This document shows positions 35,946 to 43,917 of a stretch of 64,000 bases of DNA, in pieces. Source of the stretch: Emergencia timonensis (lineage in GTDB: Bacteria; Bacillota; Clostridia; Peptostreptococcales; Anaerovoracaceae); contig NZ_FLKM01000009.1 of assembly GCF_900086585.1 (NCBI RefSeq), forward strand, positions 1,054,001-1,118,000, written 5' to 3'. Numbering within the stretch: the stretch's first letter is position 1; each line of letters starts with the position of its first letter. The notes beneath the pieces were generated by a model. The model searched no databases and was not told where the DNA came from. It saw only the letters and a program-made list of their open reading frames with translations. The position numbers were made by a program, and so were the translations under genes.

Positions 35946-36013
35946 TGGAAACTCCTTTTCTTTCTATAGTAGTTCTATTTTACCATAAAATTGAGGAAAA
36001 GAAATTAAATTTA

Positions 36014-36079
36014 TATGTAAAGCTAGCTTGACATAAGGCTGTTTATAGTATATAGTTTATGTAAAGTTAACTTTACATA
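36014..36079 (+). promoter_or_regulatory. promoter with two palindromic operators for the XRE regulator
   Basis: TTGACA (36028-36033) and TATAGT (36051-36056) are 17 bp apart. A perfect 22-bp palindrome centred at 36068/36069 has half-site TATGTAAAGTT. A copy with one mismatched pair (36014-36035, half-site TATGTAAAGCT) overlaps the -35. The two centres are 44 bp apart. Confidence 0.75.
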
Positions 36080-36099
36080 TTGAAAATGGGGTCTGATAT

Positions 36100-36297
36100 A
36101 TGAAAAACAAATTAGAAGAAATTCGGAATGCACGAGGCATTAAACAGGATGAACTGGCAAAGGTATTGGAAGTATCCAGGCAGACGATCAGCTCCCTGGA
36201 AAATGGGAAGTACAATCCTTCGATCATTCTGGCCTTTAAAATCGCCAGGTATTTCAATATGACTATTGAAGAAATATTTATTTATGAGGAGGAATGA
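36100..36297 (+). CDS. small XRE-family transcriptional regulator
   Basis: The 65-residue protein is little more than one helix-turn-helix: LEEIRNARGIKQDELAKVLEVSRQTISSLENGKYNPS, of the short Cro/CI-like type. It ends with YFNMTIEEIFIYEEE. Its gene follows a promoter flanked by two near-identical palindromes, so it probably represses its own operon. It is cotranscribed with a small membrane protein, a frequent pairing whose purpose is unknown. Confidence 0.92.
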   Translation: MKNKLEEIRNARGIKQDELAKVLEVSRQTISSLENGKYNPSIILAFKIARYFNMTIEEIFIYEEE

Positions 36298-36301
36298 AAT
36301 C

Positions 36302-36742
36302 ATGTTATGTAAATTTGGAAAAACAAATAAAAAGGTATTGAGTGGAATGGTAATATTTGGCGTGGTGTCATTGATATTCGGCATTGTCTTCGCAAATAGC
36401 CTTTCCGATGATCAGCGCAGTTTGATGATGTTGGCGGGGATGTTCTCAGGGGCGGGAACTGGAATTATCGCTGTAGCCATCTTTTTCTGGATTCGCGGCA
36501 AAGTTCTTTCACCGGAGAAACTGAAACAAAAAGCAATTGAGAAGAACGACGAGCGAAACGTACAAATTACACGAACGGCACTTACGGTCGTAGCCATTAC
36601 TTCTAATCTGACTTTTGCGGTGTTGGCGTTTGTACTCATGGGAATGGGGTATATGGTTCCGGCTTTAATTATGGTAGGATGCATTTATTTACAATTAGGA
36701 ATCTTCCTTATCGCTAATAACGTCATTTCACGCAAAATGTAG
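36302..36742 (+). CDS. four-TM membrane protein paired with the XRE regulator
   Basis: The 146-residue product has four predicted membrane segments (about 13-33, 45-66, 98-116 and 120-140) split by a charged loop with SPEKLKQKAIEKNDERNVQITR. This loop is seen in small clostridial membrane proteins that accompany YozG-like XRE regulators. The ATG at 36302 has GAGGAGG upstream; the longer frame overlaps the regulator. No function can be assigned. Confidence 0.8.
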   Translation: MLCKFGKTNKKVLSGMVIFGVVSLIFGIVFANSLSDDQRSLMMLAGMFSGAGTGIIAVAIFFWIRGKVLSPEKLKQKAIEKNDERNVQITRTALTVVAITSNLTFAVLAFVLMGMGYMVPALIMVGCIYLQLGIFLIANNVISRKM

Positions 36743-36821
36743 GCGGGCGGTTTTACCTCAGAGGTTAAATGCCATTGGCTGACAACGTGTATAATCGATG
36801 TTTGAGGAAAAAACGAAAAAG

Positions 36822-36876
36822 GAGATCGTACTCTATGACTATATCCGATATAATCAAGAGCACGATCTCTTTTTAT
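36822..36876. terminator. probable bidirectional terminator
   Basis: GAGATCGT (36822-36829) pairs with ACGATCTC (36862-36869), with TTTTT following on the plus strand and CTTTTTCGTTTTTT on the minus. The large loop lowers confidence. Confidence 0.6.
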
Positions 36877-36925
36877 GTATGAGAAATTGCGTTGTAAGCA
36901 GATCTCAATATACATCAAATTCGTT

Positions 36926-38302
36926 TTATAGATTATACTTTCGCAGCTTTTGATTCAAAGATTGTCTGGTGATACCCAGATACTCTGCTGCTGCTGTAAG
37001 GCTTTTGTGTGAGTCGATGGCATGGAGAATCAGCTTTTTTTCGTAAGCGTCCATGGTACCTTTGAGGCTGCCTGTCCATTGGACTTCGACAGACTTATCC
37101 TCATCCTCCGGATCTGACCTTGTCAAATCAAATTCTGAGAGGAGATAGGACGGAAGGGAACCTACATCGATTACAGAATCGTCGCAGAGGTTAAACGCAC
37201 CTTCTATGATATTTCTAAATTCTCGCACATTACCAGGCCAAGCGTAGATTTTAAAGATTTCCATGACCTCTTTTGATACACCGGTGATGTGCTTGTGCAT
37301 AGAGGTGTTGTAAAGGGAGATGAAATAGTCCGTCAGCAGAGGAAGATCATCGAGCCGATCCCTTAAGTCAGGAACGTCGATGGTTACGCTTCCCAGCCGA
37401 TAGAACAGATCGGGACGCAGTGTTCCGTCCTGGATGCAAAGGGAAGGCCGTTTGTTAGTAGCTGCAATAATACGCACGTTGACGTTGACTGCATCCACAC
37501 CGCCGATTCTCGTAATTTTGCGCTCCTCTAACACGCGCAGCAGTTTTGCCTGCAGGTTGATATCCATGGAATTGATCTCATCGAGGAAGATGGTACCGCC
37601 GTCAGCGCTTTCAAAGATACCGGCTTTGTTTTCGGCTCCTGTATAGGCGCCCTTGACAGTTCCGAAGAAAATGCTTTCCAACAAAGTTGCCGGAATGGCA
37701 GCACAGTTTTGAGAGATGAATTTTTTATTCTTTCTTTCGCTGGCTGAGTGAATGGACTGTGCCACCATTTCTTTGCCAGTGCCTGTTGAACCGTAGATTA
37801 AGACGGATGAGGAGGTGGCGGAAACTCGGCAGATCTGAATACGCAGATCCTGTGTCTGCTTGCTTCTGCCGATGATATCCTCGATTGTATAGAGATCCTT
37901 AACTTGAGGTACGGTATCACTATGTAGATTAATTCCAGAGAGGCTGAAATCTTTGTCAGGAAATGTTGCCACACTGACTGCGCCGATGATGCTGTCGTCC
38001 TGTTTGATAGGAAAAGTGTTATCGATAATCTGAAAGCTTTCTCCAGTAGAGGTAGTTAACGTTTCTCTGTTGTTCAAAGTGGTTTCGCCTCTCTGAATAG
38101 CTGCAATCAGTGTGCTGGTTTCTGGCTTCAAAGTGGGGTATATTTCAAAGATACTTTTTCCAATAGCGCGGCGTTCATCCAACGGGGATAAATCTGGTTT
38201 AAATTGGCGAATATAGATAACCTTCGCTTGATCGTCAATGACGATGATGCCGTCGGCATAGTTTTCCATATTTGTTATGGTGTCTAAGTATTCTTCTAGC
38301 AA
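36926..38302 (-). CDS. sigma-54-dependent activator, PAS-AAA+-Fis (RocR-like)
   Basis: The 458-residue enhancer-binding protein has a PAS sensor (about 10-120), an AAA+ domain with Walker A GSTGTGKE (171-178), the sigma-54 loop as GAYTGA (218-223) rather than GAFTGA, Walker B TIFLDEINSM, and a Fis-type helix-turn-helix ending TRQSLNQKLRKYNL. The tyrosine variant and layout recall the RocR/BkdR group that governs amino-acid breakdown. The gene is divergent from a sigma-54 promoter at 38513 that serves an M20 hydrolase, its likely target. Confidence 0.93.
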   Translation of the reverse strand: MLEEYLDTITNMENYADGIIVIDDQAKVIYIRQFKPDLSPLDERRAIGKSIFEIYPTLKPETSTLIAAIQRGETTLNNRETLTTSTGESFQIIDNTFPIKQDDSIIGAVSVATFPDKDFSLSGINLHSDTVPQVKDLYTIEDIIGRSKQTQDLRIQICRVSATSSSVLIYGSTGTGKEMVAQSIHSASERKNKKFISQNCAAIPATLLESIFFGTVKGAYTGAENKAGIFESADGGTIFLDEINSMDINLQAKLLRVLEERKITRIGGVDAVNVNVRIIAATNKRPSLCIQDGTLRPDLFYRLGSVTIDVPDLRDRLDDLPLLTDYFISLYNTSMHKHITGVSKEVMEIFKIYAWPGNVREFRNIIEGAFNLCDDSVIDVGSLPSYLLSEFDLTRSDPEDEDKSVEVQWTGSLKGTMDAYEKKLILHAIDSHKSLTAAAEYLGITRQSLNQKLRKYNL

Positions 38303-38381
38303 TTTGTTTCTCCCTCACTTTCTGCGTGTTGACAGAGCGATTACGGTATTTAACTTCATTATAATGTAAAATGCGAAAAGT

Positions 38382-38440
38382 GTAAATGTTTTTTTACAAG
38401 AACGAGAGAAAATTTACCACTCTGTAAAAATAAGTTTACA
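38382..38440. promoter_or_regulatory. paired enhancer sites for the RocR-like activator
   Basis: Two 18-bp sites of the form TGTAAA-N6-TTTACA lie at 38382-38399 and 38423-38440. Their centres are 41 bp apart (about four helical turns) and 75-130 bp upstream of the -24 element at 38513. Confidence 0.7.
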
Positions 38441-38512
38441 TGAGTCATAGGCACCTCGGGACCTAAATCCTTGTAAACCTTGCAAAATAAGGAATCAAGA
38501 AAATTGAAAAGA

Positions 38513-38528
38513 TTGGCATTATTTTTGC
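38513..38528 (+). promoter_or_regulatory. sigma-54 promoter for the M20 hydrolase
   Basis: TTGGCATTATTTTTGC has the GG-N10-GC spacing. The predicted start near 38539 falls exactly at the beginning of the repeat array, which would be transcribed as a leader of about 278 nt. Confidence 0.75.
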
Positions 38529-38532
38529 AATA

Positions 38533-38761
38533 TGTTATAATGATTCCACGATCTAAACGACGTTGTCGAAAGGAAGGAATCATTGAATTACGGACTCCGA
38601 TTATAATCTCAGAGGATGGTCCGAAGTATAATGATTCCACGATCTAAACGACGTTGTCGAAAGGAAGGAATCATTGAATTACGGACTCCGATTATAATCT
38701 CAGAGGATGGTCCGAAGTATAATGATTCCACGATCCAAACGACGTTGTCGAAAGGAAGGAA
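38533..38761 (+). repeat. covarying repeat family, locus 3 (2.5 units)
   Basis: Three TATAATGATTCC copies (TATAAT at 38536, 38627 and 38718) give an exact 91-bp period. In unit 1 AATGATTCC (38539-38547) pairs with GGAATCATT (38576-38584) around core CGACGTTGTCG (38558-38568); the inner stem is CGGACTCC (38591-38598) with GGATGGTCCG (38614-38623). The array stops mid-unit 56 bp before the hydrolase ATG. Confidence 0.9.
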
Positions 38762-38816
38762 CGGATAGACGCATAATCTTACGGCGTCATAGAACAATCA
38801 TAGCAGGAGAAAAATA

Positions 38817-39986
38817 ATGAAAGACGAGTTTATTAAAGCAGCAAAGGAATTAGAAGAACAGATTATTCGTGATCGTAGACATATTCATAAATACCCGGAA
38901 GTAGGCATGGAGGTTCCCAAAACTTATGCCTATGTAAAGAAACGATTAGAACAGATCGGATGTGAGACTGCAGAATGTGGCAAATATGGTATTACGTCCA
39001 CTGTAGGACAGGGTGGAAAAACCCTGCTGCTCAGAGCAGAACTGGACGGTCTGCCTACAAAGGAAGAAACGGATATCCCTTTTAAATCACAAAATGAAAA
39101 CGGACATCTCTGCGGTCATGATATCCATATCGCTATGCTACTCGGCGCAGCAAAGATTTTAAAGGATAGAGAAGCCGACCTGAAAGGAACCGTAAAATTT
39201 ATGTTTCAGCCTGCGGAGGAATATGGCATCGGCGCAAAGGTGATGATTGAGCACGGCATCTTAGAAAACCCTAAAGTTGACGCCTGCCTGGCGATTCATG
39301 TAATGCCAGATGAGCGCAATGGACATATCGGCTTCAAGAAGGGCATAACCTGTGCTTATCTTGATGGATTTATGATCGAAGTCAACGGGAAAGGGGGTCA
39401 TGGTTCCAGACCGGAAGAAACCATCGATCCGCTCAATGTGGTTGTAGACATGTACAGCATGATTAAAGGTGTGGTAGAAAGGGAGACCAGCGCTTTTAAT
39501 CCGGCGGTCTGTACCATCGGCGTTCTTGGCGGCGGCAGTGCTGCTAACGTCATCCCGCAGAGAGCGGTTTTGGAGGGAACCTTAAGATGCTGTGATTCGA
39601 AAATCAGAGAACGTATTATAGACAGAATTATCATCTGTGCCAATGCAGCGTGCCAGGCGTCAGGTGCGACGCACAGATTGCAGCTGGTTTCCACGCCAGG
39701 AATGTACAACGATCCAAAGTTTTGTGACGAGATGAAAGGGCTGATTTGTGATATCAACGGTTCAGATAAGGTTGCAGAACTTGATTTGCCTATGCTCGGC
39801 ACTGAAGATTTATCATACATCTCGGAAAAGGTTCCTACCATGCTGATGTGGCTGGGAACTGGTGATGTAGGCGCGCCCACCTCACACAGCGCCGATGTGT
39901 ATTTTAACGAAGACTATTTTTATATGGGAGCTGCTACGCTGGCATACTGTGCCGCAAAGTGGCTGGACAATGCGAAGAAAGAATAA
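38817..39986 (+). CDS. M20-family amidohydrolase/peptidase
   Basis: The 389-residue enzyme has the M20D layout (hippurate, N-acyl amino acid or aminobenzoyl amidohydrolases): catalytic domain with DRRHIHKYPEVGMEVPKT, metal ligands in LCGHDIHIAMLLGA and FQPAEEYGIGAKVMIEHG, a dimerisation insert, and the final DLPMLGTEDLSYISEKVP and TSHSADVYFNEDYF. It removes an acyl group from amino acids or small peptides in the cytoplasm. AGGAG precedes the ATG. It is expressed from a sigma-54 promoter beyond a repeat array. Confidence 0.92.
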   Translation: MKDEFIKAAKELEEQIIRDRRHIHKYPEVGMEVPKTYAYVKKRLEQIGCETAECGKYGITSTVGQGGKTLLLRAELDGLPTKEETDIPFKSQNENGHLCGHDIHIAMLLGAAKILKDREADLKGTVKFMFQPAEEYGIGAKVMIEHGILENPKVDACLAIHVMPDERNGHIGFKKGITCAYLDGFMIEVNGKGGHGSRPEETIDPLNVVVDMYSMIKGVVERETSAFNPAVCTIGVLGGGSAANVIPQRAVLEGTLRCCDSKIRERIIDRIIICANAACQASGATHRLQLVSTPGMYNDPKFCDEMKGLICDINGSDKVAELDLPMLGTEDLSYISEKVPTMLMWLGTGDVGAPTSHSADVYFNEDYFYMGAATLAYCAAKWLDNAKKE

Positions 39987-39998
39987 AAATCAATACAT

Positions 39999-40045
39999 AA
40001 AAAGTCCGCCTAATCAGGTGTTTCATCTGATTAGGCGGACTTTTT
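39999..40045. terminator. bidirectional terminator between the hydrolase and serA genes
   Basis: AAAAAGTCCGCCTAATCAG (39999-40017) pairs perfectly with CTGATTAGGCGGACTTTTT (40027-40045). Confidence 0.92.
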
Positions 40046-40053
40046 GCTGCCGC

Positions 40054-41208
40054 TTATTGTTCGTCTGGCTGAATCACTCTGACTTTGATTACTTCGTCGA
40101 CCTTAGGTACGGAAGTTACAGTGTCGCCAGTAGAAAGCAACGCATAACCGTATTCGCCGCGGACACCGCCGATTACTGCCTTGATGTTGAGATCAGCAAA
40201 CATAGCTGTAGCTAACTTGACAGGATTCGGCTCTCCCTTTGTCATGATTGCGATTCGATTATCACCTCTGACCGGTCCCAAAGTTACAGCAGGGAAATTC
40301 ACAGAATTAGTGATATTTCCGTTCTCGACATAATCCATGATTTCTTCCACTGCCATGGTAGCGCAGTTATCTTCCGCTTCTGCGGTAGATGCACCGAGGT
40401 GAGGCAGAACGATGATGCCGTCTTTTCCAAAGGTACCGTCTGTAGCAAAGTCCGTCACGTACTTGCCTACTTTGCCGTTTTCCATGGCTGCGAGAAGATC
40501 AGCTTCGATAATCAGCGTATCTCTGGAGAAGTTGAGCAGAACTGCACCGTCCTTCATCAGATAGAACAGTTCTTCTGTAAACATTCCCTTAGTGGAATCC
40601 ATAGCAGGGACGTGAATGGTTATGTAATCGCACAGAGGCAGCACATTTTTGATGTCCGGCATGAAATCCACGCAGGAATAGAGACCGTGGGCAGACTTTA
40701 TGCTGAAGAAAGGATCGTAGCCGATGACTTTCATGCCCAGGTCTACTGCGGCATTGGCTACCATAACACCGATTGCGCCAAGTCCGATGACACCTAAAGT
40801 CTTACCTTTAATCTCAGATCCGGCGAACTGCCCCTTCCCTTTTTCTACAGCTTTGGCAACATTCTCTGTGCCTTCTAGGGTCTTTGCCCATGCCAAACCC
40901 TCCGGGATGTTTCTGGCAGCAAGGAGCATACTTGCGATGATTAGCTCCTTCACGGCGTTAGCATTGGCTCCCGGCGCATTAAATACGACGATGCCCTCTT
41001 CTGCACATCTGTCCAGTGGAATGTTGTTGACCCCTGCGCCGGCTCTTGCGATAGCCAGCAGGTTCTTGCTAAATTCCATTTCGTGCATGTCCTGGCTTCT
41101 CACTAAGATTCCGGAAGCACTAGAGACATCATCACAAACCGTATATTTATCAGACAGGTGAGAAAGACCTACCGGTGAAATCTTGTTTAGTGTTGCAATA
41201 TTGTACAT
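40054..41208 (-). CDS. serA: phosphoglycerate dehydrogenase (serine biosynthesis)
   Basis: The 384-residue enzyme oxidises 3-phosphoglycerate to 3-phosphohydroxypyruvate. Rossmann loop GVIGLGAIGVMVANAA, substrate arginine in LLNFSRDTLIIEADL, His in IVLPHLGAST and the early RAGAGVNNIPLDRCAEEGIVVFN segment are visible. After the catalytic core a short C-terminal part (about 310-384) looks like a small regulatory domain. GGAGG lies upstream of the ATG. It is divergent from serC and shares an overlapping promoter with it. Confidence 0.92.
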   Translation of the reverse strand: MYNIATLNKISPVGLSHLSDKYTVCDDVSSASGILVRSQDMHEMEFSKNLLAIARAGAGVNNIPLDRCAEEGIVVFNAPGANANAVKELIIASMLLAARNIPEGLAWAKTLEGTENVAKAVEKGKGQFAGSEIKGKTLGVIGLGAIGVMVANAAVDLGMKVIGYDPFFSIKSAHGLYSCVDFMPDIKNVLPLCDYITIHVPAMDSTKGMFTEELFYLMKDGAVLLNFSRDTLIIEADLLAAMENGKVGKYVTDFATDGTFGKDGIIVLPHLGASTAEAEDNCATMAVEEIMDYVENGNITNSVNFPAVTLGPVRGDNRIAIMTKGEPNPVKLATAMFADLNIKAVIGGVRGEYGYALLSTGDTVTSVPKVDEVIKVRVIQPDEQ

Positions 41209-41244
41209 ATTAAGTACCTCCTAAATATTTGTAATTTAAGTTGA

Positions 41245-41291
41245 ATTATAACACTTTGTCGCTTTACTTTCAAGAAGTAAAGTGATATAAT
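41245..41291. promoter_or_regulatory. divergent overlapping serA/serC promoters with shared palindrome
   Basis: Plus: TTTACT (41263-41268) and TATAAT (41286-41291), 17 bp apart. Minus: TTGAAA (41268-41273 complement) and TATAAT (41245-41250 complement), 17 bp apart. The two -35 boxes overlap by one base, and the palindrome CTTTACTT/AAGTAAAG (41262-41269, 41275-41282) covers both. Confidence 0.75.
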
Positions 41292-41335
41292 ATTTTGCGT
41301 ATTAAAAAAATGAAGAACTAATGGAGGGCGACGAA

Positions 41336-42427
41336 ATGACAAATCAAAATCGTGTATTTAACTTTTCCGCTGGTCCGTCGATGTTACCACTGAACGTAAT
41401 TGAGGACGCAGCAGCAAATTTGGCCGACTATGAGGGCTGCGGTCAGTCTGTGATGGAAATGAGTCACCGTTCAAAAGAGTTTGGAAAAATCATCGAAGAT
41501 GCAGAAGCTAACTTAAGAGAAATCATGAATATCCCTGACAACTACAAAGTTATGTTTTTACAAGGTGGAGGAACTCTTCAATTTGCAATGGTGCCGTTAA
41601 ACCTGCTTAGAGCCTCTAAAAAGGCTGATTACGTAGTCACAGGGTCCTGGGCGAAGAAGGCATACAAGGAAGCCGCCAAATTCGGCGACATCAAAGTTAT
41701 CGCCAGTTCAGAAGAAGATACATTTACATATATTCCGGAAATCACCAGGGAAGATATCAGACCCGACGCAGATTATGTCTATGTATGCTACAACAATACG
41801 ATTTATGGCACACACTATCCATATATTCCTGACACTGGAGATATTCCTCTGGTTGCGGATATGTCAAGCTGTATACTCAGTGAAGAAATCGACGTGAGCA
41901 AGTTCGGTCTGATCTTTGCCGGCGCACAGAAGAACGTGGGTCCCGCAGGCATGACCATCGTCATCATGAGGGAAGATCTGCTCGGCTTTGCCGGCGACAC
42001 GGTTCCTACTTATTTGGATTACAAGACCCATGCTGAGAACGATTCCATGTACAATACCCCTCCTTGCTTTGCCATTTACATTGCAGGAGAAGTATTCAAG
42101 AATATCAAGAACATGGGCGGCGTCGGCGCACTCAACAAGGTCAATGTAGAAAAAGCTGGAAAGCTTTACGACTACATCGATGCCAGTGATTTTTATCAGT
42201 GCCCGATCAGAGAAAAAGACAGATCTCTGATGAACGTGGTATTTGTGACAGGCGATGCTGACTTGGACAAAAAATTCGTTGCAGAAGCGAAAGCCGAAGG
42301 CATGGTCAACTTGAACGGACATCGTTCCATCGGCGGAATGAGAGCAAGTATATACAATGCTATGCCAATGGAAGGCGTAAACAAGCTGATCGAATTTATG
42401 AAGAAGTTCGAGGCTGAGAATAAATAA
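41336..42427 (+). CDS. serC: phosphoserine aminotransferase
   Basis: The 363-residue PLP enzyme converts phosphohydroxypyruvate to phosphoserine. It starts RVFNFSAGPSMLPLNVIEDA, has MEMSHRSKEFGKII, FLQGGGTLQFAMVPLNLL and the PLP lysine in LIFAGAQKNVGPAGMTIVI. The ATG at 41336 has GGAGG 8 nt upstream; a frame start 5 codons earlier overlaps that site. It is divergent from serA and followed by apgM after a terminator. Confidence 0.96.
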   Translation: MTNQNRVFNFSAGPSMLPLNVIEDAAANLADYEGCGQSVMEMSHRSKEFGKIIEDAEANLREIMNIPDNYKVMFLQGGGTLQFAMVPLNLLRASKKADYVVTGSWAKKAYKEAAKFGDIKVIASSEEDTFTYIPEITREDIRPDADYVYVCYNNTIYGTHYPYIPDTGDIPLVADMSSCILSEEIDVSKFGLIFAGAQKNVGPAGMTIVIMREDLLGFAGDTVPTYLDYKTHAENDSMYNTPPCFAIYIAGEVFKNIKNMGGVGALNKVNVEKAGKLYDYIDASDFYQCPIREKDRSLMNVVFVTGDADLDKKFVAEAKAEGMVNLNGHRSIGGMRASIYNAMPMEGVNKLIEFMKKFEAENK

Positions 42428-42432
42428 TTTTA

Positions 42433-42471
42433 GAAAAAGGCTTTCCTGCTTATCGGGAGAGCTTTTTTTAG
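42433..42471 (+). terminator. terminator after serC
   Basis: AAAAAGGCTTTCC pairs with GGGAGAGCTTTTTTT, with one bulged G and a G-U pair; the T-run is seven long. Confidence 0.7.
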
Positions 42472-42498
42472 GAATAGTAGAAGAAGAGAGGAATACAT

Positions 42499-43710
42499 AT
42501 GAAATATTTGATTTTAGTTCCAGACGGCGCTGGAGATGAAAAAATAGACGCCCTGGGCGGCAAGACGCCCCTCGAAGCCGCTGATATGCCATTCATAAAC
42601 AGTCTGGCGGCAAAGGGTGAAGTTGGCATGGTGAGAACAATTCCGCCTGGAGTAGCGCCGGGAAGTGATGCGGCCAATCTCTCTGTCATGGGCTATGATC
42701 CGGCCGTTTATCTGACTGGCCGTTCACCACTGGAAGCTGCCAGCATCGGCATCGAGATGTCAGATACTGACGTGGCCTTCAGAACCAACATCATTACCCT
42801 TGCCGGCGATGGCGCCTATGAAGATTTAATTATCAAGGACCACAGCTCTGGCGATATTACAACAGAAGAGGCTGACCAGCTAATCAAAGCGGTCAACGAG
42901 GCTTTTGCTGATGAAAAGCTTCAGTTTTATACGGGAACCAGCTACAGACACTGCATGATCGTACACAATGGTGGAACAGACTATGAACTGACACCGCCTC
43001 ACGACGTGTTGGAGCAGCGAGTGGGCGATCATTTGCCAAAAGGCCAAGGCTGTGAATTTATCACAGCTATGATGAAAAAGAGTTACGATATCTTGAAAGA
43101 TCATCCTGTCAACAAGGCGCGAATCGAGAGGGGGCTCAACCCTGCTAATTCCCTGTGGATCTGGGGACAGGGAAAGAAACCGCAGTTATCTTCTTTTTAT
43201 GACAGATATCAGCTGACCGGTACGGCTATCAGTGCGGTGGATCTGATCAAAGGCATCGCCATCTGTGCAGGACTTTCTTCTGTAGATGTAGAAGGCGCTA
43301 CAGGAACCCTGCACACCAATTTTAAAGGCAAAGCTGATGCTGCCATCAGAGAGTTCAGAGACGGCAAGGATTTCGTCTATGTCCATCTGGAAGGACCAGA
43401 CGAATGTTCTCATCAGGGAGACATGGAAGGAAAGCTTAAGTGTCTTCACGACATTGACCATAAGGTGCTCGCACCTATCGTAGAAGCCCTGCGTGCAGAT
43501 GGAGAAGACTTCAAAGTCCTGGAGGTGCCGGACCACAGAACACCTCTTGCGATCAGAACCCATTCTTCTACGCCGGTTCCTTTTGTCGTCTATGACAGTA
43601 CAGCGGAAAAACCTGCCGATGAAAGCAGACAGTTCAATGAAAAATCGGGAGAAATTGGAAGTTACTATGACAGCGGTTTTGCTCTTGCAGACCACTTCAT
43701 ATTAGGATAA
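42499..43710 (+). CDS. apgM: cofactor-independent phosphoglycerate mutase (archaeal type)
   Basis: The 403-residue alkaline-phosphatase-superfamily enzyme begins MKYLILVPDGAGDE and has the phospho-accepting serine region VAPGSDAANLSVMGYDP near residue 58, with metal ligands in HLEGPDECSHQGDMEGK and PDHRTPLAIRTHSSTPVPFV. It interconverts 2- and 3-phosphoglycerate. Position after serC would feed serA with 3-phosphoglycerate; a phosphotransfer role in serine or homoserine metabolism is also conceivable because no serB is seen here. Confidence 0.92.
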   Translation: MKYLILVPDGAGDEKIDALGGKTPLEAADMPFINSLAAKGEVGMVRTIPPGVAPGSDAANLSVMGYDPAVYLTGRSPLEAASIGIEMSDTDVAFRTNIITLAGDGAYEDLIIKDHSSGDITTEEADQLIKAVNEAFADEKLQFYTGTSYRHCMIVHNGGTDYELTPPHDVLEQRVGDHLPKGQGCEFITAMMKKSYDILKDHPVNKARIERGLNPANSLWIWGQGKKPQLSSFYDRYQLTGTAISAVDLIKGIAICAGLSSVDVEGATGTLHTNFKGKADAAIREFRDGKDFVYVHLEGPDECSHQGDMEGKLKCLHDIDHKVLAPIVEALRADGEDFKVLEVPDHRTPLAIRTHSSTPVPFVVYDSTAEKPADESRQFNEKSGEIGSYYDSGFALADHFILG

Positions 43711-43737
43711 AATAGAAGATACAGGTAAGCAGATAAT

Positions 43738-43761
43738 GAGGAATTTTTGGTTCCTCTTTTT
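43738..43761 (+). terminator. terminator after apgM
   Basis: GAGGAA (43738-43743) pairs with TTCCTC (43751-43756), followed by TTTTTC. Confidence 0.7.
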
Positions 43762-43764
43762 CTG

Positions 43765-43900
43765 CGTTTTATAACATAGGAAATATCGTCCGAAGGACGG
43801 GTTTCCTATGTTTCAAAGAACGTACCTTGCGAAGAGTCGCTCCTTGTGGGCGACATGAGTGCATAGGAGCGATGCTCCGTCATACACTCGTTTTTTACGA
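43765..43900. repeat. structured repeat, copy 2, upstream of a carboxypeptidase gene
   Basis: AACATAGGAAA (43773-43783) and TTTCCTATGTT (43802-43812) form a long hairpin with CGTCC/GGACG inside. GTCGCTC/GGGCGAC and GGAGC/GCTCC hairpins follow. Most of it matches 26210-26430 without that copy's insertion. It ends within 20 bp of the next gene start. Confidence 0.75.
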
Positions 43901-43917
43901 AAGGGAGAGCAAAGAAC

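Noticed and set aside
38359..38797. Minus-strand frames containing the FRQRRLD segment
   Set aside because: They are read from the covarying repeat array; similar RQRRLD frames appear at the other loci for the same reason.
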